Assembly: GCA_010094025.1 (NCBI GenBank)
Contig: ML991781.1
Location: 62,001-126,000 of the forward strand
Direction of reading: 5' to 3'
DNA from: Viridothelium virens
Taxonomy: Eukaryota > Ascomycota > Dothideomycetes > Trypetheliales > Trypetheliaceae
Length of the DNA: 64,000 bases
The translations under genes and the position numbers were made by a program. The notes under the pieces were generated by a model that did no database searches, was not told the DNA's origin, and worked only from the letters and a program-made list of their open reading frames with translations. Positions 34,573 through 46,095 of the stretch are shown in pieces (within the stretch, counting starts at the first letter, position 1; every line of letters begins with the position of its first letter).

Positions 34573-35637
34573 ATGTTCTCTCACATTAAGGCACATTTCT
34601 TGCTAGCTCTCATCACTCTCTTCAACCTCTCCCTCTCAATTTCACCATCCCTACAACAAAACCAAGATACTCCCCTTCCGGTAACCCAAATCTTCCAATT
34701 CCCCCGCGGCGGCTACGTTGAAGGCCTCGCCTTCCGCTCCAATGGCAAACTCCTCGGCACCCTCCTCAACCCCGAAGCCTCAATCTACCAATTCGACACG
34801 ACCGCCTTCAGCGCTCGAAAACTAACCACGATCCCCTACATCACCGGCTTATACGGCATTACTGAAACTACGACCGACCAATTCTACGTTGCGGGAGGCA
34901 ATCTAAGCCTCACAGCTTCCACGCGGGATCTCGGGAGTTTTCGAATCTGGCATGTCAATTTGACTTCCTTTGATCATGAGGGGCAGGTGAAGGTGCAGGA
35001 GACGACGCGATTCGCCAACGCAACGCCAAACGGACTGTGGACCTTGGATGCAGAGAAGGGCGTGCTTTTGGCAACGGATAGTACGAATGGGGTTGTGTAT
35101 CGGGTCGATGTCGCGACGGGGGAGAATCGGATCACGATTGATGATCCGGTGCTCAAGCCCCCGGCGAACGCGACGACGTATCCGAGTCCGAATGGAATCG
35201 CGGTGAGAGGTGGGTATTTGTATTTCACGAATACGGGAGCGGGCACGTTTGGGCGGGTGGCAATTGATGCGGACGGGGTGCAGTCGGGGCCGGGGGAGGT
35301 GCTGGCTGTGCTTGCAGGGGGGAATCCAGGAGGTGATGATTGGACGTTTGATGCAGAGGGGAATGTGTTTGTAGCGGGGAATCCGAATAATTGGCTTGGG
35401 CTGCTGCGGGCTACGAGGAATGAGACTTTTAGTCCAATTGAGATTGTTGCGGGGGGTACGAATCGGACAGATTTGCTTGGACCGAATACAGCGCGCTTTG
35501 GTGTGACCGATGAGGATGTTAAGAGGAGAAGTTTGTATATTGGGACGAGTGGTGGGTTGCCGCAGTATCGTAGTGGAAATTACACTAATGGTGGAGGGCT
35601 GTATCGGGTTGATACTGGCGTGCTTGGACTGAGCTGA
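34573..35637 (+). CDS. Secreted SMP-30/gluconolactonase-like beta-propeller protein
   Basis: Single exon, 354 aa. I start it at the ATG at 34573 (an upstream in-frame ATG at 34555 is possible) because the N-terminus is then a clean signal peptide (MFSHIKAHFLLALITLFNLS). The mature part shows repeated propeller-strand blocks: GGYVEGLAFRSNGKLLGTLL, ATPNGLWTLDAEKGVLLATD, YPSPNGIAVRGGYLYFTNTG and DDWTFDAEGNVFVAGN, as in the SMP-30/gluconolactonase/LRE-like six-bladed propellers. Several N-x-[ST] sites support secretion. Substrate unknown; a lactonase role would be a guess. The second half is markedly G-rich in codon choice compared with the first half. Confidence 0.82.
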   Translation: MFSHIKAHFLLALITLFNLSLSISPSLQQNQDTPLPVTQIFQFPRGGYVEGLAFRSNGKLLGTLLNPEASIYQFDTTAFSARKLTTIPYITGLYGITETTTDQFYVAGGNLSLTASTRDLGSFRIWHVNLTSFDHEGQVKVQETTRFANATPNGLWTLDAEKGVLLATDSTNGVVYRVDVATGENRITIDDPVLKPPANATTYPSPNGIAVRGGYLYFTNTGAGTFGRVAIDADGVQSGPGEVLAVLAGGNPGGDDWTFDAEGNVFVAGNPNNWLGLLRATRNETFSPIEIVAGGTNRTDLLGPNTARFGVTDEDVKRRSLYIGTSGGLPQYRSGNYTNGGGLYRVDTGVLGLS

Positions 35638-36054
35638 TAGATAAAGATAAAAGCACGTGTAGACTGTGAGCTAGCGCGAATGCTGAGCTAGGCCGATTAT
35701 ATTGGAGTTTGTCTTCTATATCACCGCTTAGGGTAGATCATTGCGGTGCTAGCGCAGATGAAAAGTCTTCATCCCGCCGGAGCAGCAGATTATACAGCTC
35801 TATAAGAAGCTATGGGCGGACACTTTACATTAGGCTGTAGCCGCTGACCAACTCCGGATCGACTCGCCAACGCCGTTATCCGACCGAATCCTTAACCCAT
35901 GAGTAGCAAGCAGCAAAGCAAAGACCAGAGGTATTCAGACCTTCAAATAACAAGGAGATTTTATTGTGGAGGAAGCAGATGGGCTAATATAGTGCTCTCG
36001 GCATTGGAAATGATGAGATGGCCAACAAAAGTGCGGCAGCCGATCTATCGAGCT
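35638..36054. other. Convergent intergenic region
   Basis: About 0.4 kb between convergent stops. Nothing recognised. Confidence 0.4.
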
Positions 36055-37270
36055 TCAGTCATCTTCCTGCATCTCGTCAGGACGCGGGGGCTCGATCGGG
36101 AACGGCGCTCGTCCAAAGACGTTGGGCATGGAGGGTTGCACGTCGCCCAGATACATGTCATCAAGTAGCTGCCATATTCTCCGTCGATTTGCGAGGCCCA
36201 TTGGTACGTCCGTCAGTGGTTGGCCCTTGTCAAAGGCATTTGGTTGTGCTAATTGCCGAGCAAGCAGTTCCCAATCCCATCTGGAATCTTCTGATCCGTC
36301 TGGAGCTGCATCTTTCTCTCGGATGACTACAGGATCCAGGTCCCACAGATATGGTATGAGCTTGCCGCTTAACAAACCTGCTCGCCAGACTGGGGGAGGT
36401 AGTACGTATTTCGTGGAAGTCTCTGTCAGTGGATTGAGAAAAGATATGGCGTGGTCCAGCATCTCATTAGGCAGCTGCGCGAGGCGGGCCTTGAGCTCCT
36501 CCTGCTCTGGAGAAAGAGGCTTCGCTCGATTACCCTTGAACTCTTGTAGATGTCGGAGGATTGTCGTGGTCAGGTCTGGGATGTTCAGAGGATCTGCCTC
36601 CACAATCTGGAAAGCAAGATTTGTATCAGCTCCAAGAAAAGCGCATTGTCTGCATAACTGCTGTTCCTCGCAATGCTGACACAGCTCTCAAAGACACAAG
36701 GAGAGTCTTCTTGCTCACCGGTATGTTGAAGCTCCACTCTGGCTCAGCAAAGGTCTTTGGCATGTAATAGTCGTGCGGTTCGGTCAAGCGATATGCTGGG
36801 CCATCTGGAGCTCCCATGTCCTTGGTCCGAACCCTAAATCGATGATGGAGACATTGCCAGACATGTCTTAAAGTCCAGATCTGACCTGGACTTCTCAGAA
36901 GACCCTTGTAAGGCTGACGTCGGAAAAGATTTCGCTTAAGTACTGCCAGGCACGAACTGTGTGTGGCCAGATAGAAGTCCTTGGTAAAGGACATAAACTG
37001 ATTCTTGCAGTGCACTCTGACTTGCTCTCCATCATCAGACAGTCGCAGCAGCGTATCATGGATCACTGTGGCGGCATGCTCCTCAACTTCTTTGCCCTCA
37101 TCCGGCGAGTCCTTCAACACAACTGCATCCTCCCACCAAGGAATCTTAGTAGCCTAAACTCCGATCAGAAAACGGCAACATATGGCACGAGAAGTACACA
37201 CGAACCTTTTCTGTTCCAGCAATGGTGCGCCACAGATGGCGCAGTATAGTATCTCCTCGTCTTCGGACAT
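36055..37270 (-). CDS. F-box-like protein with N-terminal CxxC
   Basis: Three exons on the minus strand: 37270-37202, 37153-36719 and 36606-36055. Total 1056 nt, 351 aa. The first exon gives MSEDEEILYCAICGAPL, a C-x2-C knuckle common at the start of a family of fungal proteins with a following Trp-rich IPWWEDAV block. In the last exon an F-box-like helix is seen (LAQLPNEMLDHAISFLNPL, about residues 210-230) followed by PPVWRAGLLSGKLIPYLWDLD. F-box proteins link SCF ubiquitin ligases to targets; no recognised substrate-binding repeat follows. The first intron placement (donor GTGTGT) is less certain than the second (GTGAGC..TTCCAG). Confidence 0.65.
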
Positions 37271-38361
37271 GGTAGAAGCTCAACTTCGCAAAGTAGTCAT
37301 GAAAAGCTAGGGATCACAAAAATTATGCTTTGTTTTGTGGGTATCAGTAGTGAATAGTTTCCTAGCGTTTGGTCAAGCAAAATGACGTCAATCAGCACTG
37401 AGATGGTGAATTGATACCCACTTCGGATACAATAAAATTGGGGTTCAGTAGTAATAACAATAGTAAAAGATTAGCCTTAGAAAAGGTCAGGCTCTTTTAG
37501 TAAAGTACTATGAGATTAAGGACATTGGGATACAATGTTTTACAAAAGATTATACACTCTTCTAGTACATCTATCAGACGGCAGGCTCACGAGTGGTAAG
37601 GACTCACCTCGCCAGTGGGCGGAAGAATTCATGGAGCCACGTCGCTCACCACAATTTGGTGAGGCCCTTCCTAAAACGTCGTGTCAATGACCAAAACTTT
37701 ACTAAAACTTTATTCTAGATCTGCTCAATAGCATTCGATACCTTCTATCCCTGTAGATGATATCTCGTGGAGAGAAGTTCGGTGCCAAGACAATACATAC
37801 AAATTTGTAGGAGGTGGGCGGGCGGGATTCCGCCGCGTGACTCCGGGATTTCTTGTGCCCCCTGGACGATCTGGAACATCTCCTAGAGTACCTATCACGC
37901 CTATCTCTATAAGTTCATGCTAAACTGCGTCACTGCGCGCTCGCGGCCTCTTCTGCAGCTGAAGCTCGCGGCTTGGTATTCTCGTCGTACCACAATAGCT
38001 GACTCCAGGCGAGAACTGCCAAGCTGGTGGCTGAGACGCTGAAGCTTGTATAGGAAGCTTCAAAGAATGCCAAGGCTGATCACCTTCCCTCTTAGACGTA
38101 ACTTGCGCTTGGCACAAGATATCGCGAATGCGACGTCCGCGATACCCCGCAGCTATTAACGGTAGGATGCAAACTGTAGGATCAATCTATCGTATATGCT
38201 ATGTTACATCATCAGGAGCAACAGTTAAGATATGAACAAACAGCTCCCACTCGCGTGGCGGCATCCCAGTGCTTCGTTCCGTCTTCGAACGACCCTGCTC
38301 ATCTCTCAGTGCACGACTTTGTTTCTGTTCTATTTGATTCCCCAATCCACTGACTTTAGCT
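37271..38361. other. Gene-free region between divergent genes
   Basis: About 1.1 kb, AT-rich in the first half (37300-37560). No gene, repeat or RNA recognised. Confidence 0.4.
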
Positions 38362-40314
38362 ATGGAGCATATCGCTCCCGTGACACATCCAGCCCCAGAG
38401 CTGGATGTCGTGACCGAGCAGCAGATGAAGAGGCTATCTGTCTCGAGTAGTACCGAAAAGCCGAAGGTCATGGAGCGCACTTGGGGCTTCGCCGCTCGTG
38501 TCGACAGCACGGTGACGTACGAAGAGTACCTCTACTGGGCCAAGCTCGAGCGAGAGATGGAGGTCGAGGAGAACAAAGGGTTTCAGGCTGAGCACGGCTC
38601 TCCTCTCAAAGATTCAATCAAGAACGCCTTCTCGAGCGCTGGTCGAAAGAAGGCAAAAGCAGAAAAGGAGGCCCGACTCCAGACCTTGAGGGAGCTTGAT
38701 GAGAAGAAGGGACCTTCCGGCGTTATCACAGGGTCTGATAAAGACCAGTCGGAAGTGTCTGCATTCAAAGTCTCTGACGCGGAATGGCGCACTGCTGCTC
38801 GAGCACTTCGAACTGCAAGCTGGGGCCAGATGTTCTTCCTTATTACCACAGACATCCTCGGTTGGTCTGGCGCACCGTAAGCACTTGTCGAGATACACGT
38901 AAAAACAGATGGTGAATGACAGTTTAATGTAGGTTCGTTTTTGCCAGTGTAGGGTACGGCACGGGTGTAGCTCTTTACCTGATCTTCGGCATCTTCGCTG
39001 CTTGGGGCGGCTGGGTGATCTGGAAGACTTTCCTCGACCTCGACTCGTCACGCTACCCAATGCAAAGCTTTGGCGATCCATTCTTACGCCTCTTTGGCGT
39101 GAGAGCGCGCCATTTCATCAACGTTGCCCAGTCGCTCCAGCAATTCTTCACGGTGGCCATCTTAATTTTCAGCAAGTCCTTGAACATTGAGCAGATCGCC
39201 CACTCGAGTGTCTGCTTCGTAGGCATGATGCTTGTCATCATGGCTGTTGGAATGCTCGGAGGATTCATTCGCAGCCTCCGCAAGATCGGCTGGATCTCCA
39301 ACGCCGCCGTGTGGATGAATATCGTAAACTTCGTCATCTGGTCAGTCTTTCTCCCCTAACCACCCCATCTCCATCATTTCCTAATTACCTCTCAACAGCA
39401 TGGTAGCAGCCGCCCACTTCGCTCCCTACTACCCCGCCATCACGAAATCCACCCTCATCCAAACCATCGAACCCATCAAAGTCTTCGCGGGCATCCCACC
39501 TGACCAATACCAACAACAGTCCCCTGGCTTCGCAGCCACGTTCAATGCCGTCAACACCATGGTCTATGCCTACGCCGGCGCGCTACTCTTCGTCGCCTTC
39601 CTCTCCGAGATGCGCCACCCGCTTGACTTCTGGAAAGGCATGTTCCTTGCACAAGCCTTCATCTGCCTCGTGTACATGTTCTTCGGCGTCTTCGTCTATT
39701 CCTTCTATGGGCAATACTCCGCAAACAACATCGTCAACGTTGTGAACCCATATGGGCTGCAGACTGCCGGAAACATCCTTAGATTACTCTCTGGCTGGAT
39801 CGCCATTATCATGTACTTCAACATCGGCATGAAGACCGTCTACCTCGAAGTCTTCCAAGCCATTTTCAAATTCCCTTCAATCGTTGAAAGGAAGGGCAGG
39901 ATCCTCTGGTACCTCCTGGGACCCTGCTACTGGATCCTGGCCTTTGTCGTGGCGGGCGCCGTCCCGAATCTGAACGGCATCGTTTCCCTCGTTGGTGCTG
40001 TCTTCATGATGAACTTCACGTACACCTTCCCGGGCATGATGTATATGAGCGGCATTATCCACAAGGCTGCTGAGCTGCCTGGTGAAGGATTTAACCCAGC
40101 TACGCGCGAGACGATCAGGCACGATGATGGCCTGAAGAGGTGGATCAGAGGCTACAAGAAGACTTGGTTCAGGAGTACTGTCGCATTCATTTACGTCCTT
40201 CTAGGCCTTGCATGCTGTGGAATGGGTACTTGGGCTGCGATTGAAGGGTTGATTGATGTTTTTGGCCCGGGTGGAACGGTGGCTGTTAGCTTTGGGTGTC
40301 CTGTGCCTGTGTAG
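38362..40314 (+). CDS. Amino-acid permease, AAAP/Mtr family
   Basis: Three exons: 38362-38876, 38933-39340 and 39399-40314. Total 1839 nt, 612 aa. A long hydrophilic N-terminal region (~170 residues, with charged helix EEYLYWAKLEREMEVEE) is followed by about ten or eleven membrane segments, beginning QMFFLITTDILGWSGAP-FVFASVGYG. Later blocks are NAAVWMNIVNFVICMVAAAHF, FNAVNTMVYAYAGALLFVAFLSEM (the conserved AAAP core) and VPNLNGIVSLVGAVFMMNFTYTFP. Members of this fungal branch import neutral or aromatic amino acids across the plasma membrane. The cytosolic N-terminus with many Lys and Ser residues suits regulation by ubiquitin and phosphorylation (inference). Confidence 0.9.
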
Positions 40315-40841
40315 TTCTAATGCAGTCGTTGTGAAGGACGACAGGACTACGGACTGACTTTGGCTAAATTGAGCCGAGAATAAGCCGGATATAATCTTAC
40401 TGAGTCATCTCATCAAATCAGCTAACCTAGCTGGGTGTATGGGGAGGCCACTTTTTGTGTGAATATTCAGAATCTGTCAACAGAGTACTCAAAGGAATGA
40501 AATCTATCAGACAAGTTGATTTGAATTAGCATCAAAGCTGACAGGTCCTTGGGTATTTCATATTTTCACCATGATGCATTTCGCGATATCTGACAGTCTT
40601 TTGCCCTACCGTATATGGAATTCAGCTTGGGCAGGGATTATTTGTCACCCCTCCATGACGCAATCAATTTTTGACACTCCACTGGCTCGTTTCGCCATAT
40701 CAATCTCATCACCAACCTCTGCATAAATAAGTCATTCTACAATCCCATCAACATTTCAAAATTCCTCCGAAAAAACCTACAGTCTCTCCGAGACTCACCA
40801 ATTTCCTACTACTTGCCTTGACCCTTATTGTTGTCCCTATC
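40315..40841. promoter_or_regulatory. Intergenic region with a TATA-like box before msrA
   Basis: About 0.5 kb. A GCATAAATAA box around 40721-40730 lies ~115 bp before the msrA start codon. No gene recognised. Confidence 0.35.
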
Positions 40842-41567
40842 ATGGCATCCCTCTTCTCTCGCATCTTCCGCCCGTTCAGCTCGACATCCTTGCGCTTGAC
40901 TCCTGAACAAGCCGCGATGAACGTTCCTGAGGGGGCGCAGAAGGCAACTGTTGCAGCAGGATGTTTCTGGGGCGTGGAGCACATGTATAGGCACACATTT
41001 GACGGGAAGGGGTTGCTAGACGCGCGAGTTGGGTACTGCGGTGGCGACAGCAAGAACCCAGGCTACAGAGAAGTCTGCAGTGGGCGAACAGGGCGTACGA
41101 CATCCCCTCTCCTATCATGAAGTCTTCTGCTGATAGGATGTTCTTCAATGCAGATGCCGAAGCTCTTCAAGTAGTCTTTGATCCCAAACAGGTCACCTAT
41201 CGCCAACTCCTCGAATTCTTCTACCGTATGCACGATCCCACTACGATGAACCGCCAAGGTCCAGACACTGGCTCTCAATACCGAAGCGCAATTTTCTTCC
41301 ATGATGAGGAGCAGGAGAAGGTGGCAAAAGAGGTGACGGAGAAAGTGCAGAAGGAATGGTGGAAGGACGGGAAGGTGGTCACAGAAGTGCTGCCCGGGGG
41401 GGAGTGGTACGATGCGGAGACATATCACCAGAAGTATCTAGATGTGAATCCGGGCGGATATGAGGTGAGTTACAGCCCAAATTGTAGCGTGCGGCCGTGA
41501 TAGCGATACTGACAAATTGTAGTGTCCGAGCCACTTTTTGAGAAAATTTCCTCCTCTTTCTGCTTAA
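40842..41567 (+). CDS. msrA: Peptide-methionine (S)-S-oxide reductase A
   Basis: Three exons: 40842-41094, 41154-41464 and 41523-41567. Total 609 nt, 202 aa. The catalytic G-C-F-W-G motif (VAAGCFWGVEHMYR, Cys about residue 41) is followed by VGYCGGDSKNPGYREVCSG, with TGHAEALQVVFDP formed across the first intron, then EFFYRMHDPTTMNRQGPDTGSQYRSAIF. Repairs methionine-S-sulfoxide in proteins using thioredoxin. The start MASLFSRIFRPFSSTSLRLT is Arg/Ser-rich without acidic residues, consistent with a mitochondrial presequence. A tiny last exon encodes CPSHFLRKFPPLSA. Reading through the second intron instead would end the protein 12 codons later, so a retained-intron form is possible. Confidence 0.93.
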
Positions 41568-42074
41568 GCAAGTCGATGGTCCCTTCTTGTAAAATTTAAT
41601 GCATGATATAGAGTTTTGTTTGTATCTTTTTCTATTCTCTGCAAACCAAACTCAAAGTTTGTGAACGACGTTGCATGAATTTACGTCTCGCTTCCCTACT
41701 GAGTAACATTGCAGCCTGGTCAAATCAGAGTGCTCAGGGGCAAAAATTTCCCTCAACCCCCATATATTCCCGTCTCCATTGAGCTCTGTCTCTCTGGCTA
41801 GATACCACCGTGTGCGTTTGTTGAGAGAGCGTACACGGAGGAGAAATTAGTTTCCATTTGCTCAAATGTCTGTAGACACGGTTTATTGCTGCTGTGACAC
41901 TAGACGCTCGGTATTGATACTAGCTCTTTTCAGAGCATACACCTTTCAAGAGAAATTAGAACGATGATCTCAACACTGGACCATGAATGTACAAAAACAA
42001 CATTGTGCATTGGTTCAAATACAAGCTGTATCACTGCTACAGCCAGTGAATGAGGCGCTAGAAATGTCCGTATC
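41568..42074. other. Convergent intergenic region
   Basis: About 0.5 kb between convergent genes; nothing recognised. Confidence 0.4.
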
Positions 42075-43352
42075 CTACACCGCAGGACCAGCCCCAATAT
42101 ACAGCCTATAGCTCCCAAAGGGCCCCTTCCGCTTATCCGTATTATTGTATTGCCGACTTGGGCTATACTCCAATTGATTCGTACAAAAGTACAGGCAGCC
42201 ATCCAGAATCGCCGCAGAGTCCGCATGTTGGATCAAACCACTTCTCACCAATGTTTTCACGACATAATTGTCCGGCTCCACAAGTCCGCTGCCTCCAGGT
42301 GGTGTTCCATTCACAGTTTCATTAACGTACTGCTGCAGCGTATCCACGTAGTAAATCGCATTCTGCTCGCTTCCCGTGATGTACAGCCTCCCCTTATCAT
42401 CCGCTGTCAACCCGGCCTGCTCACTCCCCAACTGGCCTGGAAAAACGACCGCATTCAGCACCTCCTGATCTGAGAGCGAGAAGTCTGCCATCACGCTCTG
42501 GGGGACGTAGTAGAAGCGCCGCGATGCCAGCACGCCCCAGTAGACGTTTCCAGACTGCAGCGCGATGCCGTCGCTACCCGTGTTGATGAAGGACTTGGTC
42601 GTGCCGTTCCAGCTGTAGACTGGCTGTCCATCGTACGAGCCGACATAGCCAGGGTCTGCCATTACTACCGAGGTATTGTAGAGGCGCTTCGTCCACGTGC
42701 CGTCCGTGAGGTTGCAGGCGAGAATGCCGCCGCCTTTGGACTCGTCCGTTAGGAAGGCGAAGCCGCCTGTGCCAAGGGTATTGTTGATGCGGACATCATT
42801 GGCATTGGTGCCGTTGGCTAGGAGGGCAGTGGGAATGGTGTAGGTGCGGATGAGGGAGGCGTTGGTGGAAAGGTTGAAGGCCATGATCTTAGCACCACCT
42901 GGAATCGCCATGTTGGGATTCGTATAGTTGATACCGCTGTCAATGGCCCACATAACGTTCTGTGAGTCTAGCACAACATTTTGGACGTTGATGAAACAGG
43001 TGCTGGGGTCCTGACCCGCGGTGCAATTTTGGATGTCGGCATTTGGCCAGGGCTCCTCGTCTGTGAAGCTCTTTGCTATCGTCACTTGGGACGGAGTAAG
43101 CCCAGTGTTCCGTGGGTAGGTAAGGTAGAGGTTCTTAGCATTGTCGAGGGCAAGACCGGTTGGCGGTTGGACGGATTGATGGACTGCTTGAAGAGGAGGT
43201 CCGATGATTGTGAAACTGTCAGGCGAGGAGTAGGGCACAGTGCTGTTGTCCTCACAGCTGGCACCTTGGTATGGTGGGCACACAGGAAAGAGGCAGTCCT
43301 GGGCGGCTGTAGCTGCTGTAAGCAACGTAAGGAGAGTACCCAGTAACATCAT
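42075..43352 (-). CDS. Secreted major-royal-jelly/Yellow-like protein
   Basis: Single exon, 425 aa, with signal peptide MMLLGTLLTLLTAATAAQDC. The Yellow/MRJP propeller is recognised from LQAVHQSVQPPTGLALDNAKNLYLTYPRN, NVMWAIDSGINY, NDVRINNTLGTGGFAFLTDESKGG, GSDGIALQSGNVYWGVLASRRFYYVP, and the end block DSAAILDGCLYFCTNQLEYSPS. Many N-x-[ST] sites. Fungal members are secreted proteins of unknown activity; some bacterial and insect relatives bind small molecules or act in pigment pathways. It is the second secreted propeller-type protein in this half of the window (with the one at 34573), but they are different families. Confidence 0.88.
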   Translation of the reverse strand: MMLLGTLLTLLTAATAAQDCLFPVCPPYQGASCEDNSTVPYSSPDSFTIIGPPLQAVHQSVQPPTGLALDNAKNLYLTYPRNTGLTPSQVTIAKSFTDEEPWPNADIQNCTAGQDPSTCFINVQNVVLDSQNVMWAIDSGINYTNPNMAIPGGAKIMAFNLSTNASLIRTYTIPTALLANGTNANDVRINNTLGTGGFAFLTDESKGGGILACNLTDGTWTKRLYNTSVVMADPGYVGSYDGQPVYSWNGTTKSFINTGSDGIALQSGNVYWGVLASRRFYYVPQSVMADFSLSDQEVLNAVVFPGQLGSEQAGLTADDKGRLYITGSEQNAIYYVDTLQQYVNETVNGTPPGGSGLVEPDNYVVKTLVRSGLIQHADSAAILDGCLYFCTNQLEYSPSRQYNNTDKRKGPFGSYRLYIGAGPAV

Positions 43353-45002
43353 GACAGGATGCAGCAGACAATGGATACGATATGTGAAAAGTCGACGAAT
43401 GGAAATGTTCAGAGAAACCCACGTACCACATAGTTGATCCTATGGTTGCGACCCCACACGGTACCGGTAGTGCTACTGCCTTGATCTATGGTGCTATGAT
43501 GTTGATGGAAGCCCCGCAGACGATCGACAGGAGGACCTTGCATCCTGAGATGGACTATTAGCCGAGCCCGCATTGACACGATGGGGATGCCGAGGGGCGG
43601 GCCGAAGTAGGTACGGCGAGGTTGACGAACTATGATGTCATGCTCTCTTTGGCCGCCATGGCGTCACAGGACGAACATCACTCATAGAGTACATTATCAT
43701 ACGACTATGTGACGACCCTGGTTGCTAGGTCAGCTGAAGTTGAGACTTTTCTAAAAAGGAATGACAAGAGCTCGACGGTCATAGCTCTGGAGATCGTAGC
43801 CACACCATTCGTCGTAGTCGCACCTCGCAGTATAAGCTACCGTAGATAGGTACTCCTGAGGCTAAGACGTGCAGGCTGGAACGAAGGGACACAAAATGAA
43901 ACAGGACTGAAACTCATTGGGTACAGAATGTCCAGAAATTGGATACTATTGGAAAAGGAACAGACTCATGAGTCATGACGTGGTCTTGACTTGCAACGGG
44001 GGCGCAGGTTTACTGGGTAAAAAAGTTACTACCCTATCCTAGTTTGAGGCCTATTTTCGCGTGGGCGTTCTCTTTGGAAATTTCCCCCGACCTTAGCCAC
44101 GCGGAAGCAAGCCTCAGCTGGCCAAGTGAATGCAGATGCATCTTCAACATACGCCTAGATCTAGACTCAGGATGCTGTAGCTCAGTCGAGGGGCATACTT
44201 GTTGGTGGCGTAGGAGCATTGTAGGAGCATTGTAGGGGCGACTAAAAATCCTTTAACCTTATCAACAGTCTTTAAATCAGAGGGCATCTAAGTTCACGTA
44301 TTCACTACATACAGCAAGCAGCCGCGTTCGATGGCTATTGTAATAAGCATTGCAAGGTAGGATGAAAAGAAATATATCATCAATCATAGCGTAGAAGGTA
44401 GCTTAGTAGCTGATTCGCGATGAACTCGACTTCCAGAGATAGGCAGCCAGCTGATGCTTTGTGCAAAGCTAGCAGTGGATGGGAAGGTTTCAACTCAACG
44501 AAGCATCCATCCGAAAGTTAGGCTCCTCCAGGAAAGCCACTTGTAAAACAGCCGAAAGACAAGCGCCACCAGCCGTCAGTGGCCCTTTCGTCCGCACAAA
44601 TTTGACAGTTTGAAGGATCAAACTGTGTATTCGCTGAATCTCAGTAACTACAGCCCGCCTCTTAGACTGCGTGAAAATCTTGCGAATCACTCCACGCGGA
44701 ATATCTTGAACAGGAATCTTTAACCCTGCAACCAACTGTAAGGCTGAGGGATATTTCACTCCTGTCCAGCCATTGGGCTGAACCCATTCGCCGTCAGTTT
44801 TTCGTGGGTTGTGATGAGGCATTGTGCCAAAGATAGATCAAGACGATTTCCTTGATATGCATGTGCACGCGCTGCTTTTCTTTCTTGATTTCTAACATGT
44901 GATATCGAGACAAAAGGAGAATTCTTCATGCTCTTTTTGAGAGAAACTTGACTTCTGCATTGACTCCAACACTTAACCACTCCCAAGATCAACGCCTAAA
45001 AT
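43353..45002. other. Long intergenic region with a short tandem and a weak antisense frame
   Basis: About 1.65 kb between divergent genes. An 11 bp tandem (GTAGGAGCATT twice, 44210-44231) is present. A minus-strand frame of 110 codons (44822-44490, starting MPHHNPRKTDG) has a plausible composition but no recognisable family, so I do not call it a gene. Nothing else recognised. Confidence 0.35.
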
Positions 45003-46095
45003 ATGGACACAGTACCTAAACAGTCATCTGAAGAGCGCTTCCCAGAGCTCGCTCACCAGACATGGGAGGACCCTCGCAGTCGCACTCGGACACAACCAAT
45101 GAAAATTTTGATGCCGGGCATGATGCGCACCGGTACAATGTGTATGCTTTGACTCTTTCAAGACTTCATAAGAGACCTTGTAGAACTACCTCAAGCACCT
45201 GACTTACTTTCGTCGCAGCTATGATGATAGCTTTCAAGCAACTCGACTATACTGGTTTCTACCACATGACTTCGATCATGCACAATCCACCAGATACCAA
45301 GATGTGGATTGAGTATCTTCGATGGAAACACCATGGCGAGGGCAGGCCTTTTACTCGTAAAGATTGGGACCAATTGCTCGGCCATGCACAGGTATGCTCT
45401 AGCCTCTAACAGTGCATTCGCATACACTCATATGGACCGCTTGATTCTGCTGTTTCGCTCATGTGATCGCAACTCCTCGAACTGACTTACCGGGTGTACT
45501 CCAATAGGTCTGCTGCGATGTTCCCTTAGTCTGTGCTCTGCCAGACCTCATTGCCACTTACCCAGAAGCCGAAGTTATCCTAGTTGAACGCGACCCAGAT
45601 AGCTGGTACGAATCTTCCTATTCCGGCACAAGCAAGTTCCTTTCCAGTAGGAGGACTCAAGTTCTTGCCACTCTGGACACTCGTTTCACGAGACCGTTGG
45701 CCGAAGTGATTCAACTGATGTTCGCCATTCTATGGGGCCCGAAGGGCTGGCAGGAGCCAGAGCAAGTCGTCAAGCGCCGCTATCACGAGCTACATGAGGA
45801 CGTGCGCCGACTCGTGCCGCCAGAAAGGCTATTGGGCTACAAGATCGGGAAAGGATGGGCGCCGCTATGTGAATTTCTGGGAAAGGAAGTGCCCGACACA
45901 CCGTTCCCACGTGTAAATGAGCGGAAGGAGTTCAGTGAGAGGCTAAATTACATGCTAACCAAAGTAACCGAGAGGCTCTTGTGGGGGGCAATGCCTTACG
46001 CAGCGGTAGTGACAGTAGCAGCCATAGCCGTCACGTATTCTGTTTGGGCAATGGATACCTTGGGTGCTGGCATTCTCTCAGGACGGGTGAGCTGA
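45003..46095 (+). CDS. Sulfotransferase-like P-loop protein with C-terminal membrane segment
   Basis: Three exons: 45003-45141, 45219-45391 and 45508-46095. Total 900 nt, 299 aa. The first intron splits the P-loop region, giving LMPGMMRTGTMSMMIAFKQLDY, the 5'-phosphosulfate-loop position of the sulfotransferase-like family that is expanded in fungi. The later ATYPEAEVILVERDPDSWYES matches the strand-Arg-x-Pro/Asp block (3'-phosphate loop). The usual P-loop lysine/serine pattern is weak (MRTGTMS), so enzymatic activity is uncertain. Residues ~265-290 (AAVVTVAAIAVTYSVWAMD) form a hydrophobic segment, so it is probably anchored in a membrane. Substrate unknown. Confidence 0.8.

Noticed and set aside
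44490-44822. 110-codon minus-strand frame as a gene
   Set aside because: Plausible start and composition but no family, no splice evidence and no conserved motif; left as unannotated intergenic sequence.
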